A stretch of DNA of 64,000 nucleotides from Subtercola boreus (GTDB taxonomy: Bacteria > Actinomycetota > Actinomycetes > Actinomycetales > Microbacteriaceae). The position numbers were made by a program, and so were the translations under genes. Positions within the stretch are counted from its first letter, which is position 1, and every line of letters starts with the position of its first letter. Where the stretch lies: contig NZ_NBXA01000021.1 of the NCBI RefSeq assembly GCF_003399625.1, forward strand, positions 124,001 through 188,000. The letters run 5' to 3'. Shown in pieces: positions 52,387 to 59,967 of this stretch. The notes beneath the pieces were generated by a model. It made no database searches and was not told where the DNA came from. It worked only from the letters and a program-made list of their open reading frames with translations.

Positions 52387-54380
52387 CACGCCTCCCCCGC
52401 TGTGCTGACCTGCACCTTGTTCTCGATCGCGGCCACGATGCGGTCGACCGCATCGGCGATCGGCACAGCGTTCTCCTGGCTGCCATCGCGGAAGCGGAAG
52501 CTCACGGTGCCGCCCGCCCGGTCATCCTCACCGACGATCAGGAGGAAGGGCACCTTCTCCTTCGTGTGTGTGCGGATCTTCTTCTGCATGCGGTCGTCCG
52601 AACGGTCGAGTTCCGCCCGCACACCCTTCAGCTTCAGCTGCTGGATGACCTCGCCCAGGTACTCCTCGTACTGCTCGGCGATCGGGATGCCCACCACCTG
52701 CACCGGCGAGAGCCAGACCGGGAACGCCCCGGCGTAGTGCTCGGTGAGGATTGCGAAGAAGCGCTCGATCGAACCGAACAGGGCGCGGTGGATCATGATC
52801 GGCTGCTGGCGGGTTCCGTCGCTCGCCGTGTATTCGAGTTCGAACCGCTCGGGCTGGTTGAAGTCGAGCTGGATCGTCGACATCTGCCAGGTGCGGCCGA
52901 TCGCGTCACGCGCCTGCACCGAGATCTTCGGGCCGTAGAACGCTGCCCCACCCGGGTCGGGCACCAGCTCGAGGCCGGACTCGACCGCGACCTCGCGGAG
53001 GGTCTCCGTCGCGCTCTCCCAGAGGTCGTCCGCCCCGATGAACTTCGGGTTGGTGGCGTCGCGGGTCGACAGCTCGAGGTAGAAGTCATCGAGCCCGTAG
53101 TCCTTCAGCAGGTCGAGCACGAACTGCAGGGTGGTTGTCAGTTCGGTCTTCACCAGCTCGGGGGTCACATAGATGTGTGCGTCATCCTGCGTCATGCCGC
53201 GCACACGGGTGAGCCCCTGCAGGGTTCCGCTTTTCTCGTAGCGGTACACCGAACCGAACTCGAACATGCGGAGCGGGAGCTCCCGGTAGCTCCGACCCCG
53301 CGCCCGGAAGATGAGGTTGTGGTAGGGGCAGTTCATCGGCTTCAGGTAGTAGTCCTGGCCCTGCCGGGTGATGTTGCCCTCTGCGTCGCGCTCCTCATCG
53401 AGGTGCATGGGCGGGAACATGCCGTCGGCGTACCACTGCAGGTGGCCGCTGGTCATAAACAGGTTCGCCTTGGTGATGTGCGGGGTGTTGACGAAGTCGT
53501 ACCCGGCCGCGATGTGGCGCTGCCGGGAGTAGTTCTCGAGCTCCTGGCGGATGATGCCGCCCTTCGGGTGGAACACCGCGAGACCCGATCCGATCTCCTC
53601 GGGGAAGGAGAAGAGGTCGAGTTCGGCACCGATACGGCGGTGGTCGCGCTTCGCAGCCTCCTCGAGCCGGGCCTGGTGGGCACGCAGCTCGTCTTTGGAG
53701 GGCCACGCGGTGCCGTAGATGCGCTGCAGCTGCGGGTTCTTCTCCGAACCGCGCCAGTAGGCGGCGGCCAGGCGGGTGAGCGCGAATCCGTTGCCGATCA
53801 TGCGGGTGTTCGGCAGGTGCGGGCCGCGGCAGAGGTCGCTCCAGATCGTTTCGCCGGTCTTCGGGTCGACATTGTCGTAGATGGTCAGCTCGGCGCCGCC
53901 CACCTCGACCGACTCGTCTTCGGCGGCGGAACCGCCCTTGATGCCGATCAGTTCGAGCTTGTACGGTTCATTCGCCAGCTCCGCACGAGCCTCTTCTTCG
54001 GTGACGACCCGGCGCATGAAGCGCTGGCCCTGGCGGATGATGCGTTCCATCGCCTTTTCGAGGGTCTTCAGGTCGTCGGGCGTGAACGCCGTCGCCACGT
54101 CGAAGTCGTAGTAGAAACCGTCGGTGACGGGCGGCCCGATGCCGAGCTTCGCCTCGGGATTCACCGACTGCACGGCCTGTGCCATCACGTGGGTGGCGGA
54201 GTGCCGCAGGATGTTCAGGCCGTCGGGCGACGAGATCTCCACTCCTTCGACGTAGTCGCCGGGCGCTGCAGTCGCCGCAAGGTCACGCAGTTCGCCGTTC
54301 ACCTTCATGGCCACGATCGTTCGCTCGGTGAACAGTTCGAAGCCGGTGCTGGTGTTCTCGACCTGGATGATGTCACTCAC
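52386..54380 (-). CDS. thrS: Threonyl-tRNA synthetase
   Basis: A 664-aa class II synthetase. A TGS-like N-terminus (about 1-60), the editing domain with [11 protein letters not shown], then the catalytic core with [14 protein letters not shown] (zinc Cys/His), [12 protein letters not shown] and [13 protein letters not shown]. The anticodon domain starts near [15 protein letters not shown] 54380 has aggag about 9 nt upstream. No T-box was seen. Confidence 0.97.
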   Translation of the reverse strand: MSDIIQVENTSTGFELFTERTIVAMKVNGELRDLAATAAPGDYVEGVEISSPDGLNILRHSATHVMAQAVQSVNPEAKLGIGPPVTDGFYYDFDVATAFTPDDLKTLEKAMERIIRQGQRFMRRVVTEEEARAELANEPYKLELIGIKGGSAAEDESVEVGGAELTIYDNVDPKTGETIWSDLCRGPHLPNTRMIGNGFALTRLAAAYWRGSEKNPQLQRIYGTAWPSKDELRAHQARLEEAAKRDHRRIGAELDLFSFPEEIGSGLAVFHPKGGIIRQELENYSRQRHIAAGYDFVNTPHITKANLFMTSGHLQWYADGMFPPMHLDEERDAEGNITRQGQDYYLKPMNCPYHNLIFRARGRSYRELPLRMFEFGSVYRYEKSGTLQGLTRVRGMTQDDAHIYVTPELVKTELTTTLQFVLDLLKDYGLDDFYLELSTRDATNPKFIGADDLWESATETLREVAVESGLELVPDPGGAAFYGPKISVQARDAIGRTWQMSTIQLDFNQPERFELEYTASDGTRQQPIMIHRALFGSIERFFAILTEHYAGAFPVWLSPVQVVGIPIAEQYEEYLGEVIQQLKLKGVRAELDRSDDRMQKKIRTHTKEKVPFLLIVGEDDRAGGTVSFRFRDGSQENAVPIADAVDRIVAAIENKVQVSTAGEA

Positions 54381-54468
54381 GTACTGGGGCTCCTCGGGTG
54401 TGGCGGTGGTACTCGTGTCCTGGCGTGAACGGGCGTGACCTCAACTTTAGTGCTGCGAAGATAAAGCC

Positions 54469-55368
54469 ATGACCGCTCCCTCGGGCCTCTGCCTGCCGCC
54501 CATCACTGAGCCGGTGAGGATGATCGGCAGCCGCCGCTTCGACTTCTCGAGGCAGATCGCGGTCATGGCCATTGTCAACCGCACACCTGACTCGTTCTAC
54601 GACCAGGGGCGTACGTTTGCGCTCGACCAGGCGGTGGCAGCGGCGATGCGCGCCGCGGCCGAGGGCGCCGACTGGGTCGACATCGGGGGCGTGCCTTTCG
54701 CGCCCGGCCCCGAACTGCCGGCGGCAGAGGAGGCCGCACGGGTGATCCCCGTCATCGATGCGCTCGCCGCTTCGTCAGACGTGGTGATCTCCGTCGACAC
54801 CTTCCGCCCGGAGGTCGCGGTGGCGGCGATCGCGGCGGGGGCATCCGTGATCAACGACACGACGGGCATCCACGACCCCCGGCTGGCCGATGTGGTGGCA
54901 GACAGCGAAGCGACCCTCGTCATCACGCATTCGCGCGCCGAGCCGCGGAAGCCGTTCCCGACGCCGCAGTATGCCGACGTGGCGGGTGAGGTCCGGGACT
55001 TTCTGCTGTCACGGGTGGAACTGGCGCTCTCTCGCGGCGTGCCGTCGTCCCGCATCATCGTCGACCCGGGTCACGACCTCAACAAGAACACCTTCCACAC
55101 CCTCGAGCTGACGCGCCGCCTGCCCGAGATCGCCGCCCTCGGCTATCCGGTACTGGCCGCGGTCTCGAACAAGGACTTCATCGGCGAGACGCTCGACCTG
55201 CCGAAACCGGAACGTCTCGCAGGGTCGCTCGCCGCCGCCTCGGCCAGCGTGCTGCTCGGCGCCCGCATCGTGCGGATGCACGACGTGCGTGCGTCGGTCG
55301 AGGCGATGCGGATGCTCGAAGCCATCCTCGGCTGGCGACAGCCCCTCGCTCCCCGCCACAACCTCTGA
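54469..55368 (+). CDS. Dihydropteroate-synthase-like protein (FolP2 type)
   Basis: A 299-aa protein on the plus strand, divergent from thrS. AVMAIVNRTPDSFYDQGRTF is the DHPS start, DIGGVPFAPG takes the place of the usual DIGGESTRPG, and SVDTFRPEVA and NDTTG are kept. The pterin loop is altered, as in FolP2-type paralogues, and ITHSRAEPR replaces the usual MH. Whether it makes dihydropteroate is uncertain; a canonical folP is expected elsewhere. Confidence 0.85.
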   Translation: MTAPSGLCLPPITEPVRMIGSRRFDFSRQIAVMAIVNRTPDSFYDQGRTFALDQAVAAAMRAAAEGADWVDIGGVPFAPGPELPAAEEAARVIPVIDALAASSDVVISVDTFRPEVAVAAIAAGASVINDTTGIHDPRLADVVADSEATLVITHSRAEPRKPFPTPQYADVAGEVRDFLLSRVELALSRGVPSSRIIVDPGHDLNKNTFHTLELTRRLPEIAALGYPVLAAVSNKDFIGETLDLPKPERLAGSLAAASASVLLGARIVRMHDVRASVEAMRMLEAILGWRQPLAPRHNL

Positions 55369-55392
55369 CCCGGCACACCAGGAAGGCGACCG

Positions 55393-56151
55393 ATGACCGA
55401 CGACATCCTGCAGCTGTACCCCACCGGCGCCTCACCTGCGGCCCTGACCGACGACCAGCTGCTGACCCTGTATGCGCCAGCGTCGCGGGGAGAGCGGCTC
55501 GTGCGGGCGAATTTCGTCTCGAGCATCGACGGCTCGGCAACCGCCTCGGGGCTCTCGGGAGGGCTTGGCGGCCCGGCTGACAAGCGCGTCTTCGACCTGC
55601 TGCGGCGGCTCGCCGACGTGGTGCTGGTGGGTGCCGGCACGGTGCGCTCCGAGGGCTACGGCGCGATGCGCCTGGCACCGGATGCCGCGGCCTGGCGTGT
55701 AGCGAACGGCCACCCCGAGCATCCGGTGTTCGCCCTCGTGTCGGGGCGCCTCGACCTCGACCCCGCCAGCGACGTCTTTGCGAAGGCGCCCGTGCGGCCC
55801 CTCGTGCTGACGGTCTCTTCGGCGCCTGCTGCCGCGCGCGCCTCCCTCGCCGCCGTTGCGGACGTCGTCGACTGCGGCTCGTCAACGCTCGACATCCCCA
55901 CGATGCTCGACACGCTCACCTCTCGGGGGCTGCGGCAGATCCACTGCGAGGGTGGCCCTTCACTGCTCGGTTCCCTCCTCGCGGCCGACGCCCTCGACAG
56001 TCTCTGCCTCACCACCTCGCCCGCCCTCGAGGGTGGTGCCGGCCCGCGTATCACGCACGCCGGCGGCGCGCTCCCCCTCCGCCCCATGCGGCTCGACCAC
56101 CTGCTCCTCTCCGGCAGCATGCTGCTGTCGCAGTACTCCCGGGCGCATTGA
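55393..56151 (+). CDS. Pyrimidine reductase family protein (RibD C-terminal-like)
   Basis: A 252-aa protein of the dihydrofolate-reductase/RibD-C superfamily. [40 protein letters not shown] and IHCEGGPSLLGSLLAADALD are family motifs for NADPH and substrate binding. It begins 24 nt after the FolP2-like gene, so a small pterin/pyrimidine operon is possible. Substrate not determined. Confidence 0.85.
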   Translation: MTDDILQLYPTGASPAALTDDQLLTLYAPASRGERLVRANFVSSIDGSATASGLSGGLGGPADKRVFDLLRRLADVVLVGAGTVRSEGYGAMRLAPDAAAWRVANGHPEHPVFALVSGRLDLDPASDVFAKAPVRPLVLTVSSAPAAARASLAAVADVVDCGSSTLDIPTMLDTLTSRGLRQIHCEGGPSLLGSLLAADALDSLCLTTSPALEGGAGPRITHAGGALPLRPMRLDHLLLSGSMLLSQYSRAH

Positions 56152-56229
56152 CGCAGGACCTCCCCTCGGCGGGGCACATCTTCCAGTCGCGCGGCTGGCT
56201 CATCGTGCGGTAACGAGGGCCGGCCGGAT

Positions 56230-56520
56230 TCAGGCGGAAATGAGCGGGTTGATGTCCGGGGCCTCTGCGAGGTGCTCCCCCGCGGTGCCGAGCGCCTCCG
56301 CGATGTGCGGGGTCTTCATGTGCCCGTCGAGGTCGTTCTGGGAACGCCACTTCTCGATGGTGATGAAGGTGGTGGGGCTCGCCGCCGAGACGAACAGTTC
56401 GTAACTGAGACAGCCTTCCTCTGCGCGGGTCGGTTCGACCAGACCGCGGAGAGCGTCTCCGACGATCTGTTCGGAGCCCGGCTTCGCCTTCAGAATGGCA
56501 ACGACGTTCAGGTCTGGCAT
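56230..56520 (-). CDS. YgiN/ABM-type small monooxygenase or quinol oxygenase
   Basis: A 96-aa dimeric alpha/beta-barrel of the ABM family. NVVAILKAKPGSEQIVGDAL, EEGCLSYELFVSA and HMKTPHIAEA match YgiN-like proteins, which often act on quinols, though the substrate is unclear. ATG 56520; convergent with the plus-strand gene. Confidence 0.8.
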   Translation of the reverse strand: MPDLNVVAILKAKPGSEQIVGDALRGLVEPTRAEEGCLSYELFVSAASPTTFITIEKWRSQNDLDGHMKTPHIAEALGTAGEHLAEAPDINPLISA

Positions 56521-56615
56521 GGTCTCTCGCTTCCGTGGCCGGCGGCGCTGCCGGATCCAGCGACGCTAACACGCCGACCGCCGGTCCGCACAGGTCGACG
56601 ACCGATGCAGGACAG

Positions 56616-56645
56616 AGGTGCGGGAAACACAGGTGCGGGAAACAG
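56616..56645. repeat. 15-bp direct duplication near the tRNA terminator
   Basis: aggtgcgggaaacac at 56616-56630 is followed by aggtgcgggaaacag, two adjacent copies. Confidence 0.75.
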
Positions 56646-56647
56646 AA

Positions 56648-56673
56648 ATGGCCCCGAACGAATTCGGGGCCAT
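56648..56673 (-). terminator. Rho-independent terminator after the tRNA cluster
   Basis: An 11-bp perfect stem atggccccgaa/ttcggggccat with a TTCG loop, followed on the minus strand by TTCTGTTT. It lies 8 nt after tRNA-Val(GAC). Confidence 0.9.
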
Positions 56674-56680
56674 TCTTCTG

Positions 56681-56752
56681 TGGGCGGTACTGGGATCGAA
56701 CCAGCGACCTCTTCCGTGTCAGGGAAGCGCGCTACCGCTGCGCCAACCGCCC
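56681..56752 (-). tRNA. tRNA-Val (GAC)
   Basis: A 72-nt cloverleaf: acceptor GGGCGGT/ACCGCCC, T arm CTGGTTCGATCCCAG, anticodon loop CTGACAC with anticodon GAC. No encoded CCA. It is last in a minus-strand Gly-Cys-Val array and is followed by a TTCG-loop terminator. Confidence 0.95.
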
Positions 56753-56820
56753 AATTTACTTTCCTCGCGACTTCGTGCTGCATGTTTCCGACGGCGAGGA
56801 CATCGAAGACAATTTGAGCG

Positions 56821-56891
56821 AGGTGGCGACGGGATTTGAACCCGTGTGGACGGCTTTGCAGGCCGCTGCCTCGCCTCTCGGCCACGCCACC
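56821..56891 (-). tRNA. tRNA-Cys (GCA)
   Basis: A 71-nt cloverleaf: acceptor GGTGGCG/CGCCACC, discriminator T as expected for Cys, T arm with GGGTTCAAATCCC, anticodon loop CTGCAAA with anticodon GCA. It is the middle gene of the Gly-Cys-Val array. Confidence 0.95.
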
Positions 56892-56927
56892 ATGTGGAGG
56901 GTTTCCCCAACGGTACATCTACACTCG

Positions 56928-56999
56928 AGCGGATGACGAGATTCGAACTCGCGACCCCAACCTTGGCAAGGTTGTGCGCTACCACTGCGCCACATCCGC
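56928..56999 (-). tRNA. tRNA-Gly (GCC)
   Basis: A 72-nt cloverleaf: acceptor GCGGATG/CATCCGC, anticodon loop TTGCCAA with anticodon GCC, T arm CGAGTTCGAATCTCG. It is the first gene of the minus-strand tRNA array, with a candidate promoter at 57054-57082. Confidence 0.95.
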
Positions 57000-57053
57000 A
57001 TTTCTACGACTGCTCGGTTTGTTGCTTTGCCTGCATTACTGCGTGCTCGGAAG

Positions 57054-57082
57054 ACTCTACCGGAAGCCCCGGCACAAAACAA
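57054..57082 (-). promoter_or_regulatory. Candidate promoter of the tRNA array
   Basis: On the minus strand TTGTTT (57082-57077) and TAGAGT (57059-57054) are spaced by 17 nt, with a start about 50 nt upstream of tRNA-Gly. Confidence 0.45.
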
Positions 57083-57194
57083 AACCGGCCGGAGCGCGTG
57101 TCGTCACACTCGCTCGATGTGCGTTCGGAGCCCGTCGTCGGCTAAGATCGACGAGCACGAGATGGGGAGACCACGGTCACCCTGGGCAGTTCTC

Positions 57195-57267
57195 GGGCGA
57201 TTGGCGCAGTTGGTAGCGCGCTTCGTTCACACCGAAGAGGTCATCGGTTCGAGTCCGGTATCGCCCA
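57195..57267 (+). tRNA. tRNA-Val (CAC)
   Basis: A 73-nt cloverleaf: acceptor GGGCGAT/ATCGCCC, anticodon loop TTCACAC with anticodon CAC, T arm TCGGTTCGAGTCCGG. CCA is encoded at 57268-57270. It points away from the minus-strand array; a -10-like TAAGAT is at 57143-57148. Confidence 0.95.
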
Positions 57268-57272
57268 CCACC

Positions 57273-57315
57273 ACACCCCCGACATTCCGCCGCCCGGCGC
57301 GAGTGTCGGGGGTGT
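57273..57315 (+). terminator. Terminator after tRNA-Val (CAC)
   Basis: A perfect 12-bp stem acacccccgaca/tgtcgggggtgt with a 19-nt loop, followed by TGTTCGTTC. It starts 3 nt after the encoded CCA. The T-rich tail is weak. Confidence 0.75.
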
Positions 57316-57351
57316 TGTTCGTTCATGCCGAGAGCTCCGGGAGACACCCTG

Positions 57352-58569
57352 ATGACCGTCGATGATCTGCCCCGCATGGTGCTGCACGAAGCCGCCATCG
57401 AGCACAATCTCGCTCTGATGAGTGCCTTCTGCGAACAGGCCGGCATGCTCCTCGCCCCACACGCCAAGACGCATCTCTCGAAGGATCTCTGCGACCGCCA
57501 GCTTGCTGCAGGCGCCTGGGGGCTCACTGCCGCCACGACGTCGCAGGTGCGAACCCTCGTTGCTTTCGGCTCGCCGCGCATCCTGCACGCGAACGTGCTG
57601 GTGGATGCTCGCGCCATCGAGTTCGTCGCGTCGACGTTCCTCGCTGCTGATTCCGCCACCGAGTACCTCTGCTACGTGGACAGCCTGGCCGGCCTCGACT
57701 TACTGGAACACGCTCTGGAAATGCTCTCCCCCGCGAAGAAGCTCCGGGTGCTGGTCGAGCTGGGGTATCAGGGCGGCCGCACAGGTGCCCGGAGCGAATC
57801 GGATGCGCGCCACATCGGCCACAGGGTAGCGGCGTCGACCCGGCTGGAGCTCGCGGGCGTCGCGGGCTACGAGGGGCTGATGCCTCGGGGCGAGAACGTG
57901 TTCCCGGATGCAGCGCCCGCACTGCTGGCGGGCATCCGGCGCCTCGCCACGTACTTTCACGGCGAGGGGCTCTTCGCCGGCACGCCGGTGGTCACGGCGG
58001 GCGGGAGTTCGTACTTCGACCTCGTGGCGGCCGAGCTCGGGCCGCAGAACTTCGACTTCGAGATTCTGCCGGTGCTCCGGAGCGGCTGCTACCTGACGCA
58101 CGACCACGGCGTGTACGCGCGCACATCGCCGCTGGGTGACAGCCCGCGGGAGGTTGCACGGCCGGCAGGGACGGCCGGATCGCCCGAAACTGATGCCGCC
58201 GCCGTCACGCCCGTCGCCGCGTTCGAGCCCGCCTTCGAGCTGCTGGCGAGTGTTCTGTCAGCGCCCGAGCCGGGGCTCGTGATCGTCGGCTTCGGCCGCC
58301 GCGAGGCGCCCACCGACGACACTCTGCCGGTGGTGCTGGGAGTAGCGGACCCGGAGGGGGGCGTTCCGCTCAACACCGCAGGATGGACGGTGACGGCGGT
58401 GAACGACCACCACGCCTACCTGCGCGTACCGGCGGAGTCCACCGTGCCCATGGGCACGGTGCTGCGGTTCGGCATCAGTCACCCCTGCGGCGCCTTCGAC
58501 CGCTGGCGGAGCATCCCGCTCGTCGATGCGCACTACGGCATGCTCGGCGAGATCACGCCCGAGCTCTGA
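57352..58569 (+). CDS. D-threonine aldolase / D-serine dehydratase-like protein
   Basis: A 405-aa fold-type III PLP enzyme. The PLP Lys is in LLAPHAKTHLSKDL, and the C-terminal domain carries the metal-type His and Cys in NDHHAYL and SHPCGAFDRW. It is therefore like D-threonine aldolase or D-serine dehydratase, with the substrate not determined. ATG 57352 has ggga about 8 nt upstream; ATG 57325 would lie in the tRNA terminator. Confidence 0.85.
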   Translation: MTVDDLPRMVLHEAAIEHNLALMSAFCEQAGMLLAPHAKTHLSKDLCDRQLAAGAWGLTAATTSQVRTLVAFGSPRILHANVLVDARAIEFVASTFLAADSATEYLCYVDSLAGLDLLEHALEMLSPAKKLRVLVELGYQGGRTGARSESDARHIGHRVAASTRLELAGVAGYEGLMPRGENVFPDAAPALLAGIRRLATYFHGEGLFAGTPVVTAGGSSYFDLVAAELGPQNFDFEILPVLRSGCYLTHDHGVYARTSPLGDSPREVARPAGTAGSPETDAAAVTPVAAFEPAFELLASVLSAPEPGLVIVGFGRREAPTDDTLPVVLGVADPEGGVPLNTAGWTVTAVNDHHAYLRVPAESTVPMGTVLRFGISHPCGAFDRWRSIPLVDAHYGMLGEITPEL

Positions 58570-58605
58570 CCTCTACGGGGACGGCGCGGCGCGCGCGGGG
58601 GCGGG

Positions 58606-59160
58606 TCAGAAGCGGTAGCGCTGCTGGAGGGCCTTCGCAACGCGGGCATAGGCCGGGGCATCCAGGGCCGCGCCCTCCCGGCGCATGCCGGCATCGGTGA
58701 CCCGGAACAGCCGGTCGAGGCGCACCCAGGATGCCCGGCCCGAAGGGTCCCAGGGGCCGGGGCCGAGCTCCAGAGCCCCCCGGTCGTCGGGGTGCGCCTT
58801 GCTGGTGAGTTGGATGCCCAGCACCGTCGTCGCACTCAGCCGCGCAAGAACCAGCACGGGGCGATCCTTGCCGCGGCCGTCGTTCTCCTCGTACGGCACC
58901 CAGGTCCAGACGACCTCGCCCGGGTCGGGCCGCGCATCGGGGTGCGGGGCGTAGGCGAGCCTCTGGTGACCCAGGGTGCGGGAGTCGATCTCGACCGTGC
59001 GAGTGGCATCAGAAGACGATGGTGCGGGCCGAGAGGCTGTGCCGCGCGGGCTCGTGCCGCGCGGCACGAGCCCGCGCGGCGAGGACTTCTGCGGAGCCAG
59101 CCCGGAGGCGATCGACCGCAGAACCGTTCCGAGGAAGTGGGTGAAGGAGGGCACGGACAC
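58606..59160 (-). CDS. PemK/MazF-family protein with N-terminal extension
   Basis: About 184 aa. The C-terminal half is PemK/MazF-like: GEVVWTWVPYEENDGRGKDR, PVLVLARLSATTVLGIQLTS. Family members are often ribosome-independent mRNA interferases, and here it may act as toxin or as a regulator. The first 75 residues add a hydrophobic/amphipathic segment (SFTHFLGTVLRSIASGL) and a Pro/Arg/Gly-rich stretch with a 40-bp palindrome. GTG 59160 is my start; TTG 59163 or GTG 59154 are alternatives, and a shorter start near the MazF domain cannot be ruled out. A ggagg site lies near 59180. Confidence 0.75.
   Translation of the reverse strand: MSVPSFTHFLGTVLRSIASGLAPQKSSPRGLVPRGTSPRGTASRPAPSSSDATRTVEIDSRTLGHQRLAYAPHPDARPDPGEVVWTWVPYEENDGRGKDRPVLVLARLSATTVLGIQLTSKAHPDDRGALELGPGPWDPSGRASWVRLDRLFRVTDAGMRREGAALDAPAYARVAKALQQRYRF
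59041..59080. repeat. Perfect 40-bp palindrome
   Basis: gccgcgcgggctcgtgccgc (59041-59060) is followed directly by its exact reverse complement. It lies in the N-terminal coding part of the MazF-like gene. No bases are left unpaired at the centre. Confidence 0.97.
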
Positions 59161-59190
59161 CAATCTACGTGAGCGTGCCCTCCCGACGGG

Positions 59191-59502
59191 TCAGGCCTGC
59201 CCGCGGCCCGTCTCCTGCTGCAACCGGTCGATCTGCTCGGAGGCTTCGGCCTTGGTGAGGTCGGCAGAGAGCGTCTCGCCCGCCTCGTGCGCCAGGGTGT
59301 CGAGGTAGCTCCGCTGCGGACCGGTCATTGGCTCGTCGCCGGTGACCCAGTCGCTCGGGTCTTTGCTGGCGCTCGTGCTGGGATCGGGGCGGTCGCCGCC
59401 GAGCGTGTCGCCGGTCGGCTCAGTCCGCTCAGTCTGCCCAGTCGCCTCGGTCGATTCGGTCACGGGTTCGGTGTTGTCGTCTGTGCTGTTCGTGTCGCTC
59501 AT
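59191..59502 (-). CDS. DUF3072-family small acidic protein
   Basis: A 103-aa protein. Residues 1-50 are Thr/Glu/Asp-rich and disordered; the conserved DUF3072 segment DPSDWVTGDEPMTGPQRSYL, then TLAHEAGETLSADLTKAEAS follows. Function is unknown. It lies on the same strand upstream of the MazF-like gene with about 30 nt between. Confidence 0.85.
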   Translation of the reverse strand: MSDTNSTDDNTEPVTESTEATGQTERTEPTGDTLGGDRPDPSTSASKDPSDWVTGDEPMTGPQRSYLDTLAHEAGETLSADLTKAEASEQIDRLQQETGRGQA

Positions 59503-59608
59503 GTACGCCAGAGTAAATCAGCCCACCGACACCGGCCCAGTAACGGCGAGGGCCTTGACACCGCACGAAAGTGCAGCGCCAGGGCCCGGGATCCGCGAGT
59601 CGCAGGGA

Positions 59609-59803
59609 TCAGTCGCGCAGGTTCTCTTTGAAGTCGTTCTTCGCCTCGGTGGCATCGCGGTTCTGCTCCGCCTTCTTCACCTCGGCGTCTGCCTTGGCCT
59701 CGTCGACCTTGTCGGAGACACGGCCCTTGGTGTCCTCGAATGTGCGGCTCAGCTTCTCGCCTGCTGCTTCTGCTGCCTCTTTGGCGTTGTCAAGAAGTCC
59801 CAT
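59609..59803 (-). CDS. Small charged CsbD-like protein
   Basis: A 64-aa protein with repeated Ala/Lys/Glu/Asp helices (GLLDNAKEAAEAAGEKLSR, KVDEAKADAEVKKAEQN), like CsbD or late-embryogenesis-type stress proteins. ATG 59803 has gga-rich sequence about 8 nt upstream. A 7-bp inverted repeat (59828-59847) lies in the leader. It is first in a three-gene minus-strand cassette. Confidence 0.6.
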   Translation of the reverse strand: MGLLDNAKEAAEAAGEKLSRTFEDTKGRVSDKVDEAKADAEVKKAEQNRDATEAKNDFKENLRD

Positions 59804-59902
59804 GTCTTCTGCTCCGTCTCTCATTCGGTGCCGGTTCTCTCCGGCACTCCGTGAGCAGAGCTTATTGACCTCTCCGAAGGTCGGTAAAGGTCTTGGCGGT
59901 GA

Positions 59903-59930
59903 TTCACGGGTCGTGCTAAGGCAACATAAT
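59903..59930 (+). promoter_or_regulatory. Candidate promoter of the acyl-CoA ligase gene
   Basis: TTCACG (59903-59908) and CATAAT (59925-59930), spaced by 16 nt. An upstream ATG at 59929 lies inside the -10, so it cannot be the start; the leader to ATG 59968 is about 30 nt. Confidence 0.5.
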
Positions 59931-59967
59931 GAGGGAGGCGACGAGGCCGAGGAAAGGCAGCACGACG

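Noticed and set aside
52566-54428. A 620-codon plus-strand open frame opposite thrS
   Set aside because: It is a shadow of thrS with no start signal or homology.
56681-57267. The tRNA cluster as an integration site for a mobile element
   Set aside because: No integrase gene and no flanking direct repeat of a tRNA end were seen.
59041-59075. LVPRG in the MazF-like protein as a thrombin-type cleavage site
   Set aside because: The peptide match is an effect of the palindrome and low-complexity coding; there is no biological link.
59041-59080. The palindrome as a transcription terminator
   Set aside because: It lies within coding sequence, has no T-tract and is far from the gene end.
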